DNA of 35,663 bases from Acidobacteriaceae bacterium (GTDB lineage: Bacteria; Acidobacteriota; Terriglobia; Terriglobales; Acidobacteriaceae), in contig JAJPKO010000038.1 of NCBI GenBank assembly GCA_021323655.1, positions 1 through 35,663 on the forward strand. Direction: 5' to 3'. A program made the translations under genes and the position numbers. The notes under the pieces were generated by a model, which made no database searches, was not told where the DNA came from, and was given only the letters and a program-made list of their open reading frames with translations. This document shows, one piece after another, positions 1 through 8,205 of the stretch. Position 1 is the stretch's first letter, and every line of letters starts with the position of its first letter.

Positions 1-182
1 CGACTGACGCGTTCCCATCCCCATGGCTGAAGACTACGAATTCCGCATCGCAAACACCAGCATTTTCAACCACCATGCACCCGGACTTTAACCACAGGCT
101 GTTAGACCTGAGCAGATGGGAACGGATAGTCGAAGCGATTGGCTCGATCATGCACCCCGAACCGGAAGGAGATGAGGCATGA
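1..182 (+). CDS. C-terminal end of a probable PadR-family regulator (partial)
   Basis: An open frame enters from the left edge and stops at a TGA that overlaps the permease ATG as ATGA, so the two are translationally coupled. The last residues read LSRWERIVEAIGSIM followed by an acidic tail. They resemble the final helix of PadR-type regulators, which in acidobacteria often sit directly upstream of ADOP permeases. The residues upstream of about position 80 do not look PadR-like. A different frame reads better at 23-91, so a frameshift or a degraded gene is possible. The call rests mainly on the coupling and the short tail. Confidence 0.4.
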   Translation, partial: TDAFPSPWLKTTNSASQTPAFSTTMHPDFNHRLLDLSRWERIVEAIGSIMHPEPEGDEA

Positions 183-2881
183 ATTTCCTATCCAAAGTTT
201 TCACGAATCGGAAGCGGGAACTCGATGAGGAAATTAAGGCTCATCTTCAAATGGCCATCCAAGATCGCGTCGGTCGCGGTGAATCGCCCGATAATGCAAG
301 ACAATCTGTGCTTCGAGAGTTTGGCAACGTTGCCTTGGTGAAGGATGTGACCCGTGAGCAGTGGGGCTGGTCGCGACTGGGACGTCTGCAACACGATGTG
401 CATTACGCATTTCGGCAACTGAAAAAGAATCCGGGGATGGCAACCATAGCGATTCTAATGCTGGCAGTAGGAATAGGCGCGAACACGGCAGTTTTCAGCG
501 TATTTAACCAGGTACTCCTCCGAACGATGCCTGTCCGTGATCCGAATCAATTGGTCGTCCTGAGCGAGAAATCGGGGATAGAAATCGGTTCGTTGAGTTC
601 ATGGGGAGACAACTCCTTTTATTTCTCATACCCGTCATATCTCTCGTTACGCGATGGAGCACACACGCTGGAGGGGCTGGCAGCCACCGCATTTGACTGG
701 GTGGATCTGGCGTCTGGAGATTCGGCCGAAAATGTTGTTACCGAATTCGTGACTGGCAACTACTTCGATGTTGTCGGAGTTCGCCCTCTCCTGGGTCGGA
801 TCATCACTCCAGCCGACGACGTTTATCACAAAGCCAATCCAGTCGCCGTCATTAGCGAAGGATATTGGCAGAGCCGCTTCGGAAGCGATCCTGCAATTCT
901 AAACCGAGTCGTGCACGTGAATGGCAAACCATTCACAATCGTAGGAATAGTTCGCTATCGCGGTCTCACCAATCAATATGTGCCGGCTCTCTATATTCCG
1001 ATTACGGCTCAGAACCAAATGATTCCGGGCAGCGATAGGTTAAAGGACGGAGAATGGCGATGGATCACCCTGATTGGGCGACGCAAATCCAACGTGACAC
1101 AGCAGCAAGCAGAAGCCGAACTGAATGGACTCTGGCGGAATTGGCGGAAGGCCGCACTCGCGACAATTCATCGAAGTGGTGATTTCAATGAACGGTGGAT
1201 GCAAACCAAGCTTTCTCTTCGTGACGGGGCTCGCGGACTTCCTTTTCTGGAAAGCCTTCTTGGCGATCCTATGAAAGTGCTGTTCTGGATGGTAGTGGTA
1301 GTTCTGGCGATTGCGTGTGGGAACGTGGCTAGCCTGCTCTCCGTGAAGGCAGCACGACGGCAGCGAGAACTTGCGTTGCATGGTGCTCTTGGTGCGAACC
1401 GTCTGCAGATGTTTCGGCAGCTCTTGATCGAGGGAATACTCCTCGGTCTTATTGGATCGATTGCGGGGTTGTTCATCGGTGCAGCGAGCCTGCGTGCAAT
1501 CCTGGAGATGATCCCTACGACCAGTACATTGCGAGAGGCTCTGGCAACTCAACTGAACTGGCACATACTCGCGTTCGCTGCAGGCTCGGGCATCATGACG
1601 AGTATTCTTTTTAGCCTCGCTCCTGCTCTCAGCAGCATGAGGATTAACCTGCTCGACTCGTTGCATTCAGAATCGAATGCGACCACTGCGAAATCTGGCC
1701 TCCGCAACATACTGATAAGTGGCGAAATCGCACTGAGCGTGGTGTTGCTAATGTGTGCTGGTCTATTTGCTTGGACCCTCTATCAGTTGCGGTCAATCAA
1801 CCCGGGATATTCGACCACGCATCTCGTCACATTCTCAGTGGATGCATCAGCTTTGGGCCAGCAAAGTGGGCAGGTACGGAACGAGTATGAGGCAATCAGT
1901 AATCGGTTGAGCAAGATTCCAGGAGTGAGCAGCGTGAGCTACGCTTCCATGACATTGTTGTCTGGAGACCAAAGTGGGGGAGATATCGTCGTGGGTGGTT
2001 ATTCGGCACAGCCGAACGAGGAGGTCTCGCCCGACTTCAATTGGATCACACCGGAATTTCTGGGGACGATGCAAATTCCGCTAGTGGCTGGCAGGATTTT
2101 CAATGCACAGGATCGTGCCGGATCGCAGAAGGTTGCGATCGTCGATGAAGAATTTGTAAAGCGCTATTACGGAGGGAATACACGCGCGGCATTAGGGAGC
2201 TTTTTGGGACTCGGAGATGGTTCCAAACTCAACACTCAGATCGTGGGTGTCGTTCCGGCTCTCCGCTCAGTGGATCTGCAGAATGCCCCGAGTTTTCCGT
2301 TTCTCTATCTGCCCTACGATCAAATCTGGACGATGAGACATTCGTATCCTGCGGCCTTTTATGTACGGACCAGCGTCAAACCGGAGGAACTCGCTGCGGC
2401 CATTCGAAAAACAGTGGTGAGCGTCGATCACATGCTGCCTATTGTGGGTCTCCAGACAATGCAGGAACAGGTTGATTCCTCGCTCTTCGAACAGAGGCTG
2501 ATGGCCACACTCGCCGTATCGATGGGCGGATTGGCTCTGTTCCTGAGTGCAATCGGGTTATATGGCGTATTGGCATTCGCTGTTACACAGAAGACAAGGG
2601 AGATGGGAATCAGAGTTGCGCTCGGAGCGAGCAAGGGAAATCTCGCGATGCTTGTACTGCGCCGGTTGGCAGTTCTCGTTGGAGTTGGAATTGTAGTGGG
2701 AACCCCGTTGGCATGGGCTGGAACGCGATGGCTGCGACAGGCAACAAACGTGAGTGGAAGCGCGATGTGGATGTTTGCGGCTAGTGCCATCATCCTTTGT
2801 GCGGTATCTGCTCTAGCGGGAGTTCTCCCTTTACGACACGCCATGTCGGTTGATCTGATGCGTGTGTTGAGAGCAGAGTGA
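179..2881 (+). CDS. ADOP-family MacB/FtsX-type permease (900 aa)
   Basis: This is an inner-membrane permease of the duplicated MacB/FtsX type, found in acidobacteria without an adjacent ATPase gene (ADOP). The first ~80 residues form the small helical cap typical of the family. Next come a membrane helix (about 88-110, MATIAILMLAVGIGANTAVF), a MacB-type periplasmic domain and a three-helix FtsX block (about 365-480). A second helix (about 510-535), second periplasmic domain and second FtsX block (about 775-890) follow. GALGANRLQ and ALGASKGN are the paired cytoplasmic coupling motifs. The length is normal for the family and the C-terminus is complete. The start overlaps the upstream stop by ATGA. 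Its substrate cannot be read from sequence. The integrase relic begins within about 15 nt of its stop codon. Confidence 0.9.
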   Translation: MNFLSKVFTNRKRELDEEIKAHLQMAIQDRVGRGESPDNARQSVLREFGNVALVKDVTREQWGWSRLGRLQHDVHYAFRQLKKNPGMATIAILMLAVGIGANTAVFSVFNQVLLRTMPVRDPNQLVVLSEKSGIEIGSLSSWGDNSFYFSYPSYLSLRDGAHTLEGLAATAFDWVDLASGDSAENVVTEFVTGNYFDVVGVRPLLGRIITPADDVYHKANPVAVISEGYWQSRFGSDPAILNRVVHVNGKPFTIVGIVRYRGLTNQYVPALYIPITAQNQMIPGSDRLKDGEWRWITLIGRRKSNVTQQQAEAELNGLWRNWRKAALATIHRSGDFNERWMQTKLSLRDGARGLPFLESLLGDPMKVLFWMVVVVLAIACGNVASLLSVKAARRQRELALHGALGANRLQMFRQLLIEGILLGLIGSIAGLFIGAASLRAILEMIPTTSTLREALATQLNWHILAFAAGSGIMTSILFSLAPALSSMRINLLDSLHSESNATTAKSGLRNILISGEIALSVVLLMCAGLFAWTLYQLRSINPGYSTTHLVTFSVDASALGQQSGQVRNEYEAISNRLSKIPGVSSVSYASMTLLSGDQSGGDIVVGGYSAQPNEEVSPDFNWITPEFLGTMQIPLVAGRIFNAQDRAGSQKVAIVDEEFVKRYYGGNTRAALGSFLGLGDGSKLNTQIVGVVPALRSVDLQNAPSFPFLYLPYDQIWTMRHSYPAAFYVRTSVKPEELAAAIRKTVVSVDHMLPIVGLQTMQEQVDSSLFEQRLMATLAVSMGGLALFLSAIGLYGVLAFAVTQKTREMGIRVALGASKGNLAMLVLRRLAVLVGVGIVVGTPLAWAGTRWLRQATNVSGSAMWMFAASAIILCAVSALAGVLPLRHAMSVDLMRVLRAE

Positions 2882-3210
2882 TTGAATCACGCTGGGCGGC
2901 TCTTCGCCAGCCCTGCCAGCAAGGGGAAGCTGCCGTACTGGTCCTTCTCCCTGTTCCGGTGTATATCCGGCCCGCACTCAAGGACGCCGGAATCACCGGA
3001 AAAGTCGGATGGCACACGTTCCGTCATTCCTTTGCAACGATTCTCAAGTCGCATGGAGAAGACGTGAAAACGGTACAGGAGCTGCTGCGGCACGCGAACA
3101 GCAGCGTAACTCTCAACCTCTACGCGCAGGCCGTGACCGACATCAAGCGGAACGCGCAGAGCAAAGTGGCACGGCTCGTTTTTGGCAAGAAGGCCGAGGA
3201 GGAGAAGTGA
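2882..3210 (+). pseudogene. Tyrosine recombinase (phage-type integrase) C-terminal remnant, frameshifted
   Basis: Two overlapping frames together give the C-terminal catalytic part of a tyrosine integrase. The first frame (from about 2894) reads GRLFASPASKGKLPYW. At about 2955 the match moves to the next frame, VYIRPALKDAGITGKVGW, and continues to the stop. The later part holds the HxxR box (HTFRHSF), the LLRHANSSVTL helix and the catalytic Tyr in LNLYAQ. The N-terminal core-binding domain and first catalytic Arg are absent, so the enzyme should be inactive. The remnant lies between the permease stop and a tRNA-Glu 3' fragment, the usual place for an integrase beside its attachment site. Confidence 0.8.
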
Positions 3211-3280
3211 CGCGGGCTTATTGGATGTTAACGGACGCCGATTGGAAAGGGAGAGTTGAGCGTAAATTATTGATTCTATT

Positions 3281-3324
3281 TGGCGTCCCCGACGGGATTT
3301 GAACCCGTGTTATCGCCGTGAAAG
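3281..3324 (-). other. 3' fragment of tRNA-Glu(UUC), probable attachment-site scar
   Basis: Read on the minus strand, this begins in the anticodon loop (CTTTCAC, anticodon TTC). It continues through the 3' side of the anticodon stem, a perfect five-pair T-arm (ACGGG/CCCGT around TTCAAAT), the 3' acceptor strand CGGGGAC, a G discriminator and an encoded CCA. The bases 5' of the loop do not form the partner anticodon-stem, D-arm or acceptor strand, so this is not a complete tRNA. Such 3' halves are typical direct-repeat ends left by integrative elements that target tRNA genes. The integrase remnant ends 70 nt away. Confidence 0.8.
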
Positions 3325-3646
3325 TCTTCGCCCCAACCGCAACCCTAACGCACGGCTGAGAAGCAGAATGCATCGGTACAAACCTCAGCAACTGCAACAA
3401 ACAGAAAAACTGCTCCTCAGATGATCACTGCAAATTCGTGTGGTTGGGGGGCAATGCCTCGAATTTGCTGTTGACGGGATTTCGCCTGGAGAATGTTCGG
3501 CCTGCTGCGTAGCCTTCATGATCGCCCACGCAATATTGGGTCATGAGTGACTTAACAATTTTATGTTCAACGCGTTGCATGGTGCGGTTGAGCATTTTGG
3601 TCCGATCGTGCATTTCGGGGTTGCGCATCGCTATCATGCCAATACA
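3325..3646. other. Intergenic stretch without a recognisable gene
   Basis: No supported gene lies between the tRNA fragment and the GntR promoter. A minus-strand open frame (3425-3955) runs into the GntR gene as an antisense shadow; it has no recognisable motif and no clear ribosome-binding site. Confidence 0.6.
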
Positions 3647-3660
3647 ATATAATGTTATAT
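3647..3660. promoter_or_regulatory. Palindromic operator candidate over the -10 of the GntR gene
   Basis: ATATAATGTTATAT has 6-bp inverted arms (ATATAA/TTATAT) around a 2-bp centre. It contains a consensus TATAAT (3648-3653), 33 nt before the GTG start of the GntR gene. The shape fits a dimeric winged-helix operator used for autoregulation. A closely related ATATAACGTTAT lies at the promoter of the lactonase operon (10765-10776). No good -35 is visible at standard spacing. Confidence 0.5.
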
Positions 3661-3685
3661 AGACGTTGGACAGTGGAGAAATCGT

Positions 3686-4435
3686 GTGCAGCTTGGACAG
3701 ATTAGCGGTATCCCTCTTTATGTTCAGATCCGAGAAAAACTTCGGACCGAATTGGCGCAGATGGAACCTGGTAAGGCGATTCCAATCGAAGCAGAGCTCG
3801 AAAAAAAATTCGGTGTGAGTCGTATTACCATTCGTCGCGCGGTTGAGGATCTTGTTGCTGAGGGCCTGATTCTTCGGCAACAGGGACGCGGTACTTTTGT
3901 GCAACGGCCGAAACTTACGCACGAATTGAACCTGATCACCAGTTGGACTGATCAATTGAAGAGCTTAGGATTTTCACCGAAAACTTCTCACCGGAGAGTT
4001 GAACAGAGGCCCGCGCTTCCGCACGTGGCCGAAGCGCTGCAACTACGAGAACAAGAAGAAGTTATCTCGATTCAGCGTATTCGTCTGGCCGGACGCGAGC
4101 GCATTTCCTACATGATCAACTTTTTGCCAGCCTCGCTTGTTCCAGACTTCATGGAACGCGAGTTTGCAGAGGAATCACTTTACGATTTTCTCCGTAGGTG
4201 CTTTAGCTTGGAGCCAGCCACGGCCGTGGATACTGTCGGAACCAGACCAGCGTCTCAAGAAGAATCCGATGCGCTACGAATTGAGCATAATTCTCCGGTA
4301 TTAACTGTCCGTCGGATTAGCTACCTGGAGAATGGCAAGCCGCTTGAGCTCGCGATTGTTGCTTCGCGCGGCGACCGGTACCAATATCAGGTGACTTTGA
4401 AGAACCGTGTGTCAACTGCAGAACGGCCTCGATAA
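3686..4435 (+). CDS. GntR-family transcriptional regulator, HutC/UTRA subfamily
   Basis: A DNA-binding regulator of 249 residues, normal for the subfamily. Residues about 10-75 are the GntR winged helix (PLYVQIREKLRTEL, then KFGVSRITIRRAVEDL and the wing EGLILRQQGRGTFV). Residues about 95-240 form a UTRA effector domain. UTRA proteins usually bind a sugar phosphate or other small metabolite and release DNA when it accumulates. The start is a GTG 25 nt downstream of the palindromic site. The gene converges on the catabolic operon, ending 40 nt from the operon's last stop, and is the only regulator seen nearby. It is therefore the likely controller of that operon and of itself (inference). Confidence 0.92.
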   Translation: MQLGQISGIPLYVQIREKLRTELAQMEPGKAIPIEAELEKKFGVSRITIRRAVEDLVAEGLILRQQGRGTFVQRPKLTHELNLITSWTDQLKSLGFSPKTSHRRVEQRPALPHVAEALQLREQEEVISIQRIRLAGRERISYMINFLPASLVPDFMEREFAEESLYDFLRRCFSLEPATAVDTVGTRPASQEESDALRIEHNSPVLTVRRISYLENGKPLELAIVASRGDRYQYQVTLKNRVSTAERPR

Positions 4436-4468
4436 AAAAGTGAGATACCTTGAAGAGATTCTGGAAGC

Positions 4469-4486
4469 GCATTCTTCAATGAATGC
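4469..4486. terminator. Weak hairpin between convergent genes
   Basis: GCATTC and GAATGC form a 6-bp stem with a 6-nt loop at the point where the GntR gene and the minus-strand operon meet. It overlaps the last codons of the dehydrogenase. There is no clear T-run, so terminator function is uncertain. Confidence 0.25.
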
Positions 4487-5264
4487 TCCAACCTGCATCC
4501 ACGATAAAGGTCTGCCCCGTAATTGCCCGTGACGAGTTAGTCAGCAGGAATTTGCAAACGGTTGCCACATCGCGCGGCGGGATCATGCCATCGAATAGCG
4601 GCTGCTTGCGCCGGATAACTTCCGATATCTCCGGATCGGTTGATGCTCGTCTGCTCATTGCAGTCTGCGTTAGTGCCGGTGCGATTGCGTTCACCCGTAT
4701 TTTCGACCCTGCATACGAAGCCGCCATGCTGCGGCTCATTGCAAGGGTTGCACCTTTGCTGGCTGCGTACGCTACGGTATCGAAATATCGAAATTCCGGA
4801 TGGAGAGCAAGGATGCTGCTCATGTTCAGGATAACACCACGTTGATCATTTACTTCCGGCTGCGACAGCATTGCACTCACGACTTCTCTGCACATTCGGT
4901 ACTGCGTAGTCAAATTCGCATCGAGCGTTTTGAGCCATCCCTCTTCAGTGCACTCATGCACAGGGCCGTCGCCAAAACGTCTGCCGCTTGTGCCAGCCAC
5001 ATTAAATAAACCGTCAATGCGGCTAAAGCAAGCCAAACAGGCTTTCACTGCCATCGGAGCAAACGCAGGATCAGTCAGGTCCCCTGACCGGTATTCCGCA
5101 GTTGCCCCGAGTTGTTCAATTTCAGACGCCAAGGATCTGCATATGGATTCTTCTAACGAGACCAGGAAGATTTGACATCCATCCGCCTTTTCTTCCCGGG
5201 CCAATAGCCTCGCCGTTTCTGCTCCGATGCCAGATGCGGCGGTAATGAGATAGGTTCGTGGCAT
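4476..5264 (-). CDS. Short-chain dehydrogenase/reductase (SDR), 262 aa
   Basis: A classical SDR, an NAD(P)-dependent oxidoreductase probably acting on a sugar, sugar acid or polyol in the cytoplasm. Near the N-terminus lies TAASGIG, a variant of the glycine-rich nucleotide-binding motif with Ala in place of the first Gly. NVAG is at about 88-91, NMSS at about 147-150 (catalytic Ser), and YAASK gives Tyr166 and Lys170. Ser and Tyr are a few residues further apart than usual because of the HPEFRYFD insert. I start at the ATG one base after the SIS gene's stop; a longer in-frame start inside that gene adds unrelated sequence. It is the last gene of the operon. The substrate cannot be assigned from sequence. 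Confidence 0.9.
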   Translation of the reverse strand: MPRTYLITAASGIGAETARLLAREEKADGCQIFLVSLEESICRSLASEIEQLGATAEYRSGDLTDPAFAPMAVKACLACFSRIDGLFNVAGTSGRRFGDGPVHECTEEGWLKTLDANLTTQYRMCREVVSAMLSQPEVNDQRGVILNMSSILALHPEFRYFDTVAYAASKGATLAMSRSMAASYAGSKIRVNAIAPALTQTAMSRRASTDPEISEVIRRKQPLFDGMIPPRDVATVCKFLLTNSSRAITGQTFIVDAGWSIH

Positions 5265-5265
5265 G

Positions 5266-6084
5266 TTACTTGTCCTGATTGCGAATCGGCGACAGCCGAT
5301 CAGGGTTCGAGAACGCCTTCGCATACCTGCGACGCTGGTCGGCGAGCCATTCATCGTAATTTACCCGCGTCTTGTTCAGGTGCATATTCTGTAGGACGTG
5401 GTGCCGGATGCCGCGCGCGCTCAGTTCCCGGATTGTCATTTCGTTTAGGGAATGAATCAGCGTTAATGCGCCGATGCTCGATAAGGGGCACACGCGATAA
5501 ACATCATGATTGTTTTCCACACTGATGGAAACATCGCCGATGGGCATGCAGTTGTCGAGCAGGTATCCTCGTTCGGCCTGCTTTACCACGTGGTACAGCG
5601 TCTTGTTTGATGAGTGCTTCGGAGGTGATTGGCGCGACTGTTCGAGCGATACAATTGCCACTAGAGGGTTTTTGGGGTATCGCCGGTTGAATTCAAGGGC
5701 GATATCAACAGCTGCCTGCGTCTGCCCGGTCGCGGAAACCACAATCAAAGGTTCGCTCGCACCGAACTCAAATTCATCGAGGATGCATGCGCCGAGCCCC
5801 TCCACCCTCTCAATGGACTGATTTAGGCGAAGGCTGTCGGCCCCCACCACGTCGGTGAAGTTCGACAACGCCGTCGAGAGCAGCGGGTGGAAACCGGTGA
5901 GCGCACCCATACGAACGCACAACTCTTCAACCGCAATGCGGGAGTGTCCATTGGCATAGATATGCACAAGGCCGCCAGATGCAATAGCGTCAGCAAAACA
6001 TTTTGCTACTTCTGTGAGAGAGGATTCCTGAGCGAGAATGCCGTCCCGTATACGGTCCAATTGATAAGGGAAAGTAAGTTTCAT
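5266..6084 (-). CDS. SIS-domain (sugar isomerase-like) protein, 272 aa
   Basis: A single SIS domain, the fold of phosphosugar isomerases and phosphosugar-binding regulators. Residues about 35-65 (GGLVHIYANGHSRIAVEEL) form the first strand and phosphate-binding loop. LIVVSATGQTQAAVDIA near 110-130 is the second SIS phosphate-binding loop. The C-terminal ~70 residues are helical and basic. The ATG overlaps the aldolase stop as ATGA, and the dehydrogenase begins one base after this stop, so all three are translationally coupled. By context it may isomerise or bind a phosphorylated sugar intermediate, but an isomerase active-site residue is not obvious. It contains no separate DNA-binding domain. 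Confidence 0.82.
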   Translation of the reverse strand: MKLTFPYQLDRIRDGILAQESSLTEVAKCFADAIASGGLVHIYANGHSRIAVEELCVRMGALTGFHPLLSTALSNFTDVVGADSLRLNQSIERVEGLGACILDEFEFGASEPLIVVSATGQTQAAVDIALEFNRRYPKNPLVAIVSLEQSRQSPPKHSSNKTLYHVVKQAERGYLLDNCMPIGDVSISVENNHDVYRVCPLSSIGALTLIHSLNEMTIRELSARGIRHHVLQNMHLNKTRVNYDEWLADQRRRYAKAFSNPDRLSPIRNQDK

Positions 6085-6779
6085 AAGCCGGTCTCCTGCT
6101 GTTTGTCGTGATGGTGGGGTTGGAGTGAAAGATCTTGCCTCGCTTCTTGGATCCGAGTGACGTATGTTATTGCTTTGCGGATAAGGGCGTCATCGCAGTT
6201 TTGCGACAAGGAGGTTACGTCAACCAGATCGCTGCCGACTCCTACTGCGAGTGCTCCGGCCTGAATGTATCGGGCCGCGTTTTCAATGTTTACGCCCCCC
6301 ATCGGCATTAAAGGCACTTCCGGCAGGGGGGCCCTGAGTGCCTTAAAATAGTCAACACCGCCCATCGCACTTACCGGGAATACCTTGATGCAGTCGGCGC
6401 CGGCCTTCCAGGCTATAACAATCTCGGTAGGCGTGAGGGCTCCGGGAAGAATCGCGACATCGCGCTGCTTGCAATAGGCAATGACATCGAGATTCAAGCA
6501 CGGGCTGACAATGAACTGCGCTCCGGCGTCAATGGAACGCTCCGCGGCTTCTGCGTCTATGACCGTGCCCGCACCAATGAGAATCTTCCCTGCATAACGC
6601 TCCTTGAGCTCAGGAATAATCTTATAGACGTCCGGCACTGTAACCGGAATCTCAACCACAGAAATGCTGCCCTCTACAATCGCAGCCACTGCACGTCGTG
6701 CGTAGTCGGCATTGGGCACCCTAACTGCCGGGACGATTCCAATTCGTCTGATTGCAACAATCGCTTCAAGAGCACCCAT
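6081..6779 (-). CDS. KDPG/KHG-type 2-keto-3-deoxy sugar-acid aldolase, 232 aa
   Basis: A class I aldolase of the Eda/DgoA family, which cleaves 2-keto-3-deoxy (phospho) sugar acids to pyruvate and an aldehyde. Visible active-site elements are Glu43 in VVEIPVTVPD, Thr72 in IGAGTV and the Schiff-base Lys132 in CIKVFPV; PMGGV forms the phosphate-loop region. The Arg that follows the Glu in E. coli Eda (LEVTLRT) is Thr here, as in other branches of the family, so the substrate may differ from KDPG. I place the start at the ATG preceded by GAGGTG. The GTG at 6788 lies inside that ribosome-binding site. The last ~25 residues are His/Gln-rich and variable. The gene is 79 nt from the oxidoreductase and overlaps the SIS gene. 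Confidence 0.9.
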   Translation of the reverse strand: MGALEAIVAIRRIGIVPAVRVPNADYARRAVAAIVEGSISVVEIPVTVPDVYKIIPELKERYAGKILIGAGTVIDAEAAERSIDAGAQFIVSPCLNLDVIAYCKQRDVAILPGALTPTEIVIAWKAGADCIKVFPVSAMGGVDYFKALRAPLPEVPLMPMGGVNIENAARYIQAGALAVGVGSDLVDVTSLSQNCDDALIRKAITYVTRIQEARQDLSLQPHHHDKQQETGL

Positions 6780-6858
6780 TTCTTTCACCTCGAACCCATG
6801 CTTTCGCGGACTTCATTAAGTATCCGCACCCAATTAACCACAATTCAAGAAGGGGGAC

Positions 6859-8205
6859 CTATAACCGCGATACGCTGGCGGCTGTTACGTCCAGGATTGC
6901 TCCTTGTTCTTCCAAAAGAGCCTGCAGATGGCCAACGGGAATCTCTCGTGGCGTCGAGTTGCCGAGGATACAAAGCGCAGCTGCTGCTCCCACGGCGTGT
7001 CCCATTGCCATGCATTGGGCCATGCTTCGCACTGAAGCATGGGCATCGTGCGTTGCCGAAAAGCATCTGCCCGCGACGTAAAGATTTTCAATATTCTTCG
7101 GAATCAAGGTGCGATACGGGATGCCGACGGTTTCACCATCCGGCAGATAGACCCATTGTGTGCCTTCTCCGGCGTGATGGTCTTCAATGGGCGCACCGCA
7201 GAGGCCGATTGCGTCTTCAAACCTTCTGGCTTGGAGTACGTCTTCGCGCGTCAGGCGATATTCCCCATAGACTCGACGCGTCTCGCGAACTCCGATCTGC
7301 GTCGAAAAGGAGACAATACGCGCTGCTTCATAGCCTGGAATCCGTGTCCGCAGAAAGCGCTCATACTCCAGCGCCTGGCGCCGCCCTTCGATTTCGGCGA
7401 TTGTGAGATCTTGAGGCGTAGTCGGGTCGGCCACAGACAATCGTGTCATGATGGTCGCCATTACACCTTCGACGGGGGTAATGTGAATGCTTCCTTCACG
7501 CCTGGGAAGATCGTAGTCGCCGGAGTCAGCTGCCGCCTGCATCAGCATCAGAAACTCGTTACGCGGAAGGGAACGAGCGCGCGCCGCATTCACGTTCGCC
7601 AGTCTGAACGTTGTTGTTAGCGTCTGCGCAGGCTCAATGTCCCCGGCTCTTTCATAAGGAACACCGGCACGAGCGCAGACATCCGCGTCGCCCGAGGCGT
7701 CAATCACAATCGCTGGGCGAATAAGCTCCAAGCCGGCCTTGCCATCCGTTATAACTGCCGTAATCTGCGCTCCATCGGTAAGAACATCGGTCACAAATGT
7801 GTGGTAGAGAAGATCGACACCGGCCTCCTGAGCCAGCCTCTCCCAGACAACTTTCAACATTTCAGGGTTGTAAGTGATGCCTGTACCCGCGCCAAACGTG
7901 TTGGGCCGTTCGATTACGCGATCGAGCTTACGAAGACCGTCGATCACCATGTCCGCAATCCCGCCGACCACTTTCTTCCGGCTTGAGCCTGGAGTATAGA
8001 AGCCATAGAAGGTATCGAGAACCGCAGTGCTGGTGCCGCCTGGGAAACCGTAACGCTCCACCAGCATGACCTTCTTTTTTTCGGAAAACTTACTCTTCAG
8101 CGTTCGCGCCGCGGCGATGGCAGCCGTAGCTCCGGCCGAACCAGATCCAACAACGAGTATATCCGGCGCGGCAATCTGAGGAATCTGTTTGCTATAGGTG
8201 TACAT
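6859..8205 (-). CDS. FAD-dependent oxidoreductase (FAD_oxidored type), 448 aa
   Basis: A flavoprotein dehydrogenase or oxidase of the PF12831-like group common in sugar and sugar-acid gene clusters. The N-terminal Rossmann motif is DILVVGSGSAGATAAIAAA (about 15-33). IDASGDADVCARAGVPYE is the characteristic second FAD contact, and NLYVAGRCFSATHDAHASVRSM near the C-terminus is the closing FAD motif. The start is the ATG after AAAGGAGCC, an excellent ribosome-binding site; it lies inside the kinase 3' end, giving a 14-nt overlap. A longer in-frame start would add about 53 residues of antisense-like sequence and is rejected. It probably oxidises a hydroxyl of the sugar or lactone substrate (inference). 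Confidence 0.9.
   Translation of the reverse strand: MYTYSKQIPQIAAPDILVVGSGSAGATAAIAAARTLKSKFSEKKKVMLVERYGFPGGTSTAVLDTFYGFYTPGSSRKKVVGGIADMVIDGLRKLDRVIERPNTFGAGTGITYNPEMLKVVWERLAQEAGVDLLYHTFVTDVLTDGAQITAVITDGKAGLELIRPAIVIDASGDADVCARAGVPYERAGDIEPAQTLTTTFRLANVNAARARSLPRNEFLMLMQAAADSGDYDLPRREGSIHITPVEGVMATIMTRLSVADPTTPQDLTIAEIEGRRQALEYERFLRTRIPGYEAARIVSFSTQIGVRETRRVYGEYRLTREDVLQARRFEDAIGLCGAPIEDHHAGEGTQWVYLPDGETVGIPYRTLIPKNIENLYVAGRCFSATHDAHASVRSMAQCMAMGHAVGAAAALCILGNSTPREIPVGHLQALLEEQGAILDVTAASVSRL

Noticed and set aside
1040-1666. 208-residue minus-strand open frame
   Set aside because: It is antisense to the permease, has no recognisable motif and no ribosome-binding site.
3281-3365. Complete tRNA-Glu gene
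   Set aside because: Only the part from the anticodon loop to CCA is tRNA-like. The upstream bases do not pair to give an anticodon stem, D-arm or acceptor strand.
3425-3955. 176-residue minus-strand open frame over the GntR start
   Set aside because: No family resemblance; it overlaps a well-supported gene and its promoter.
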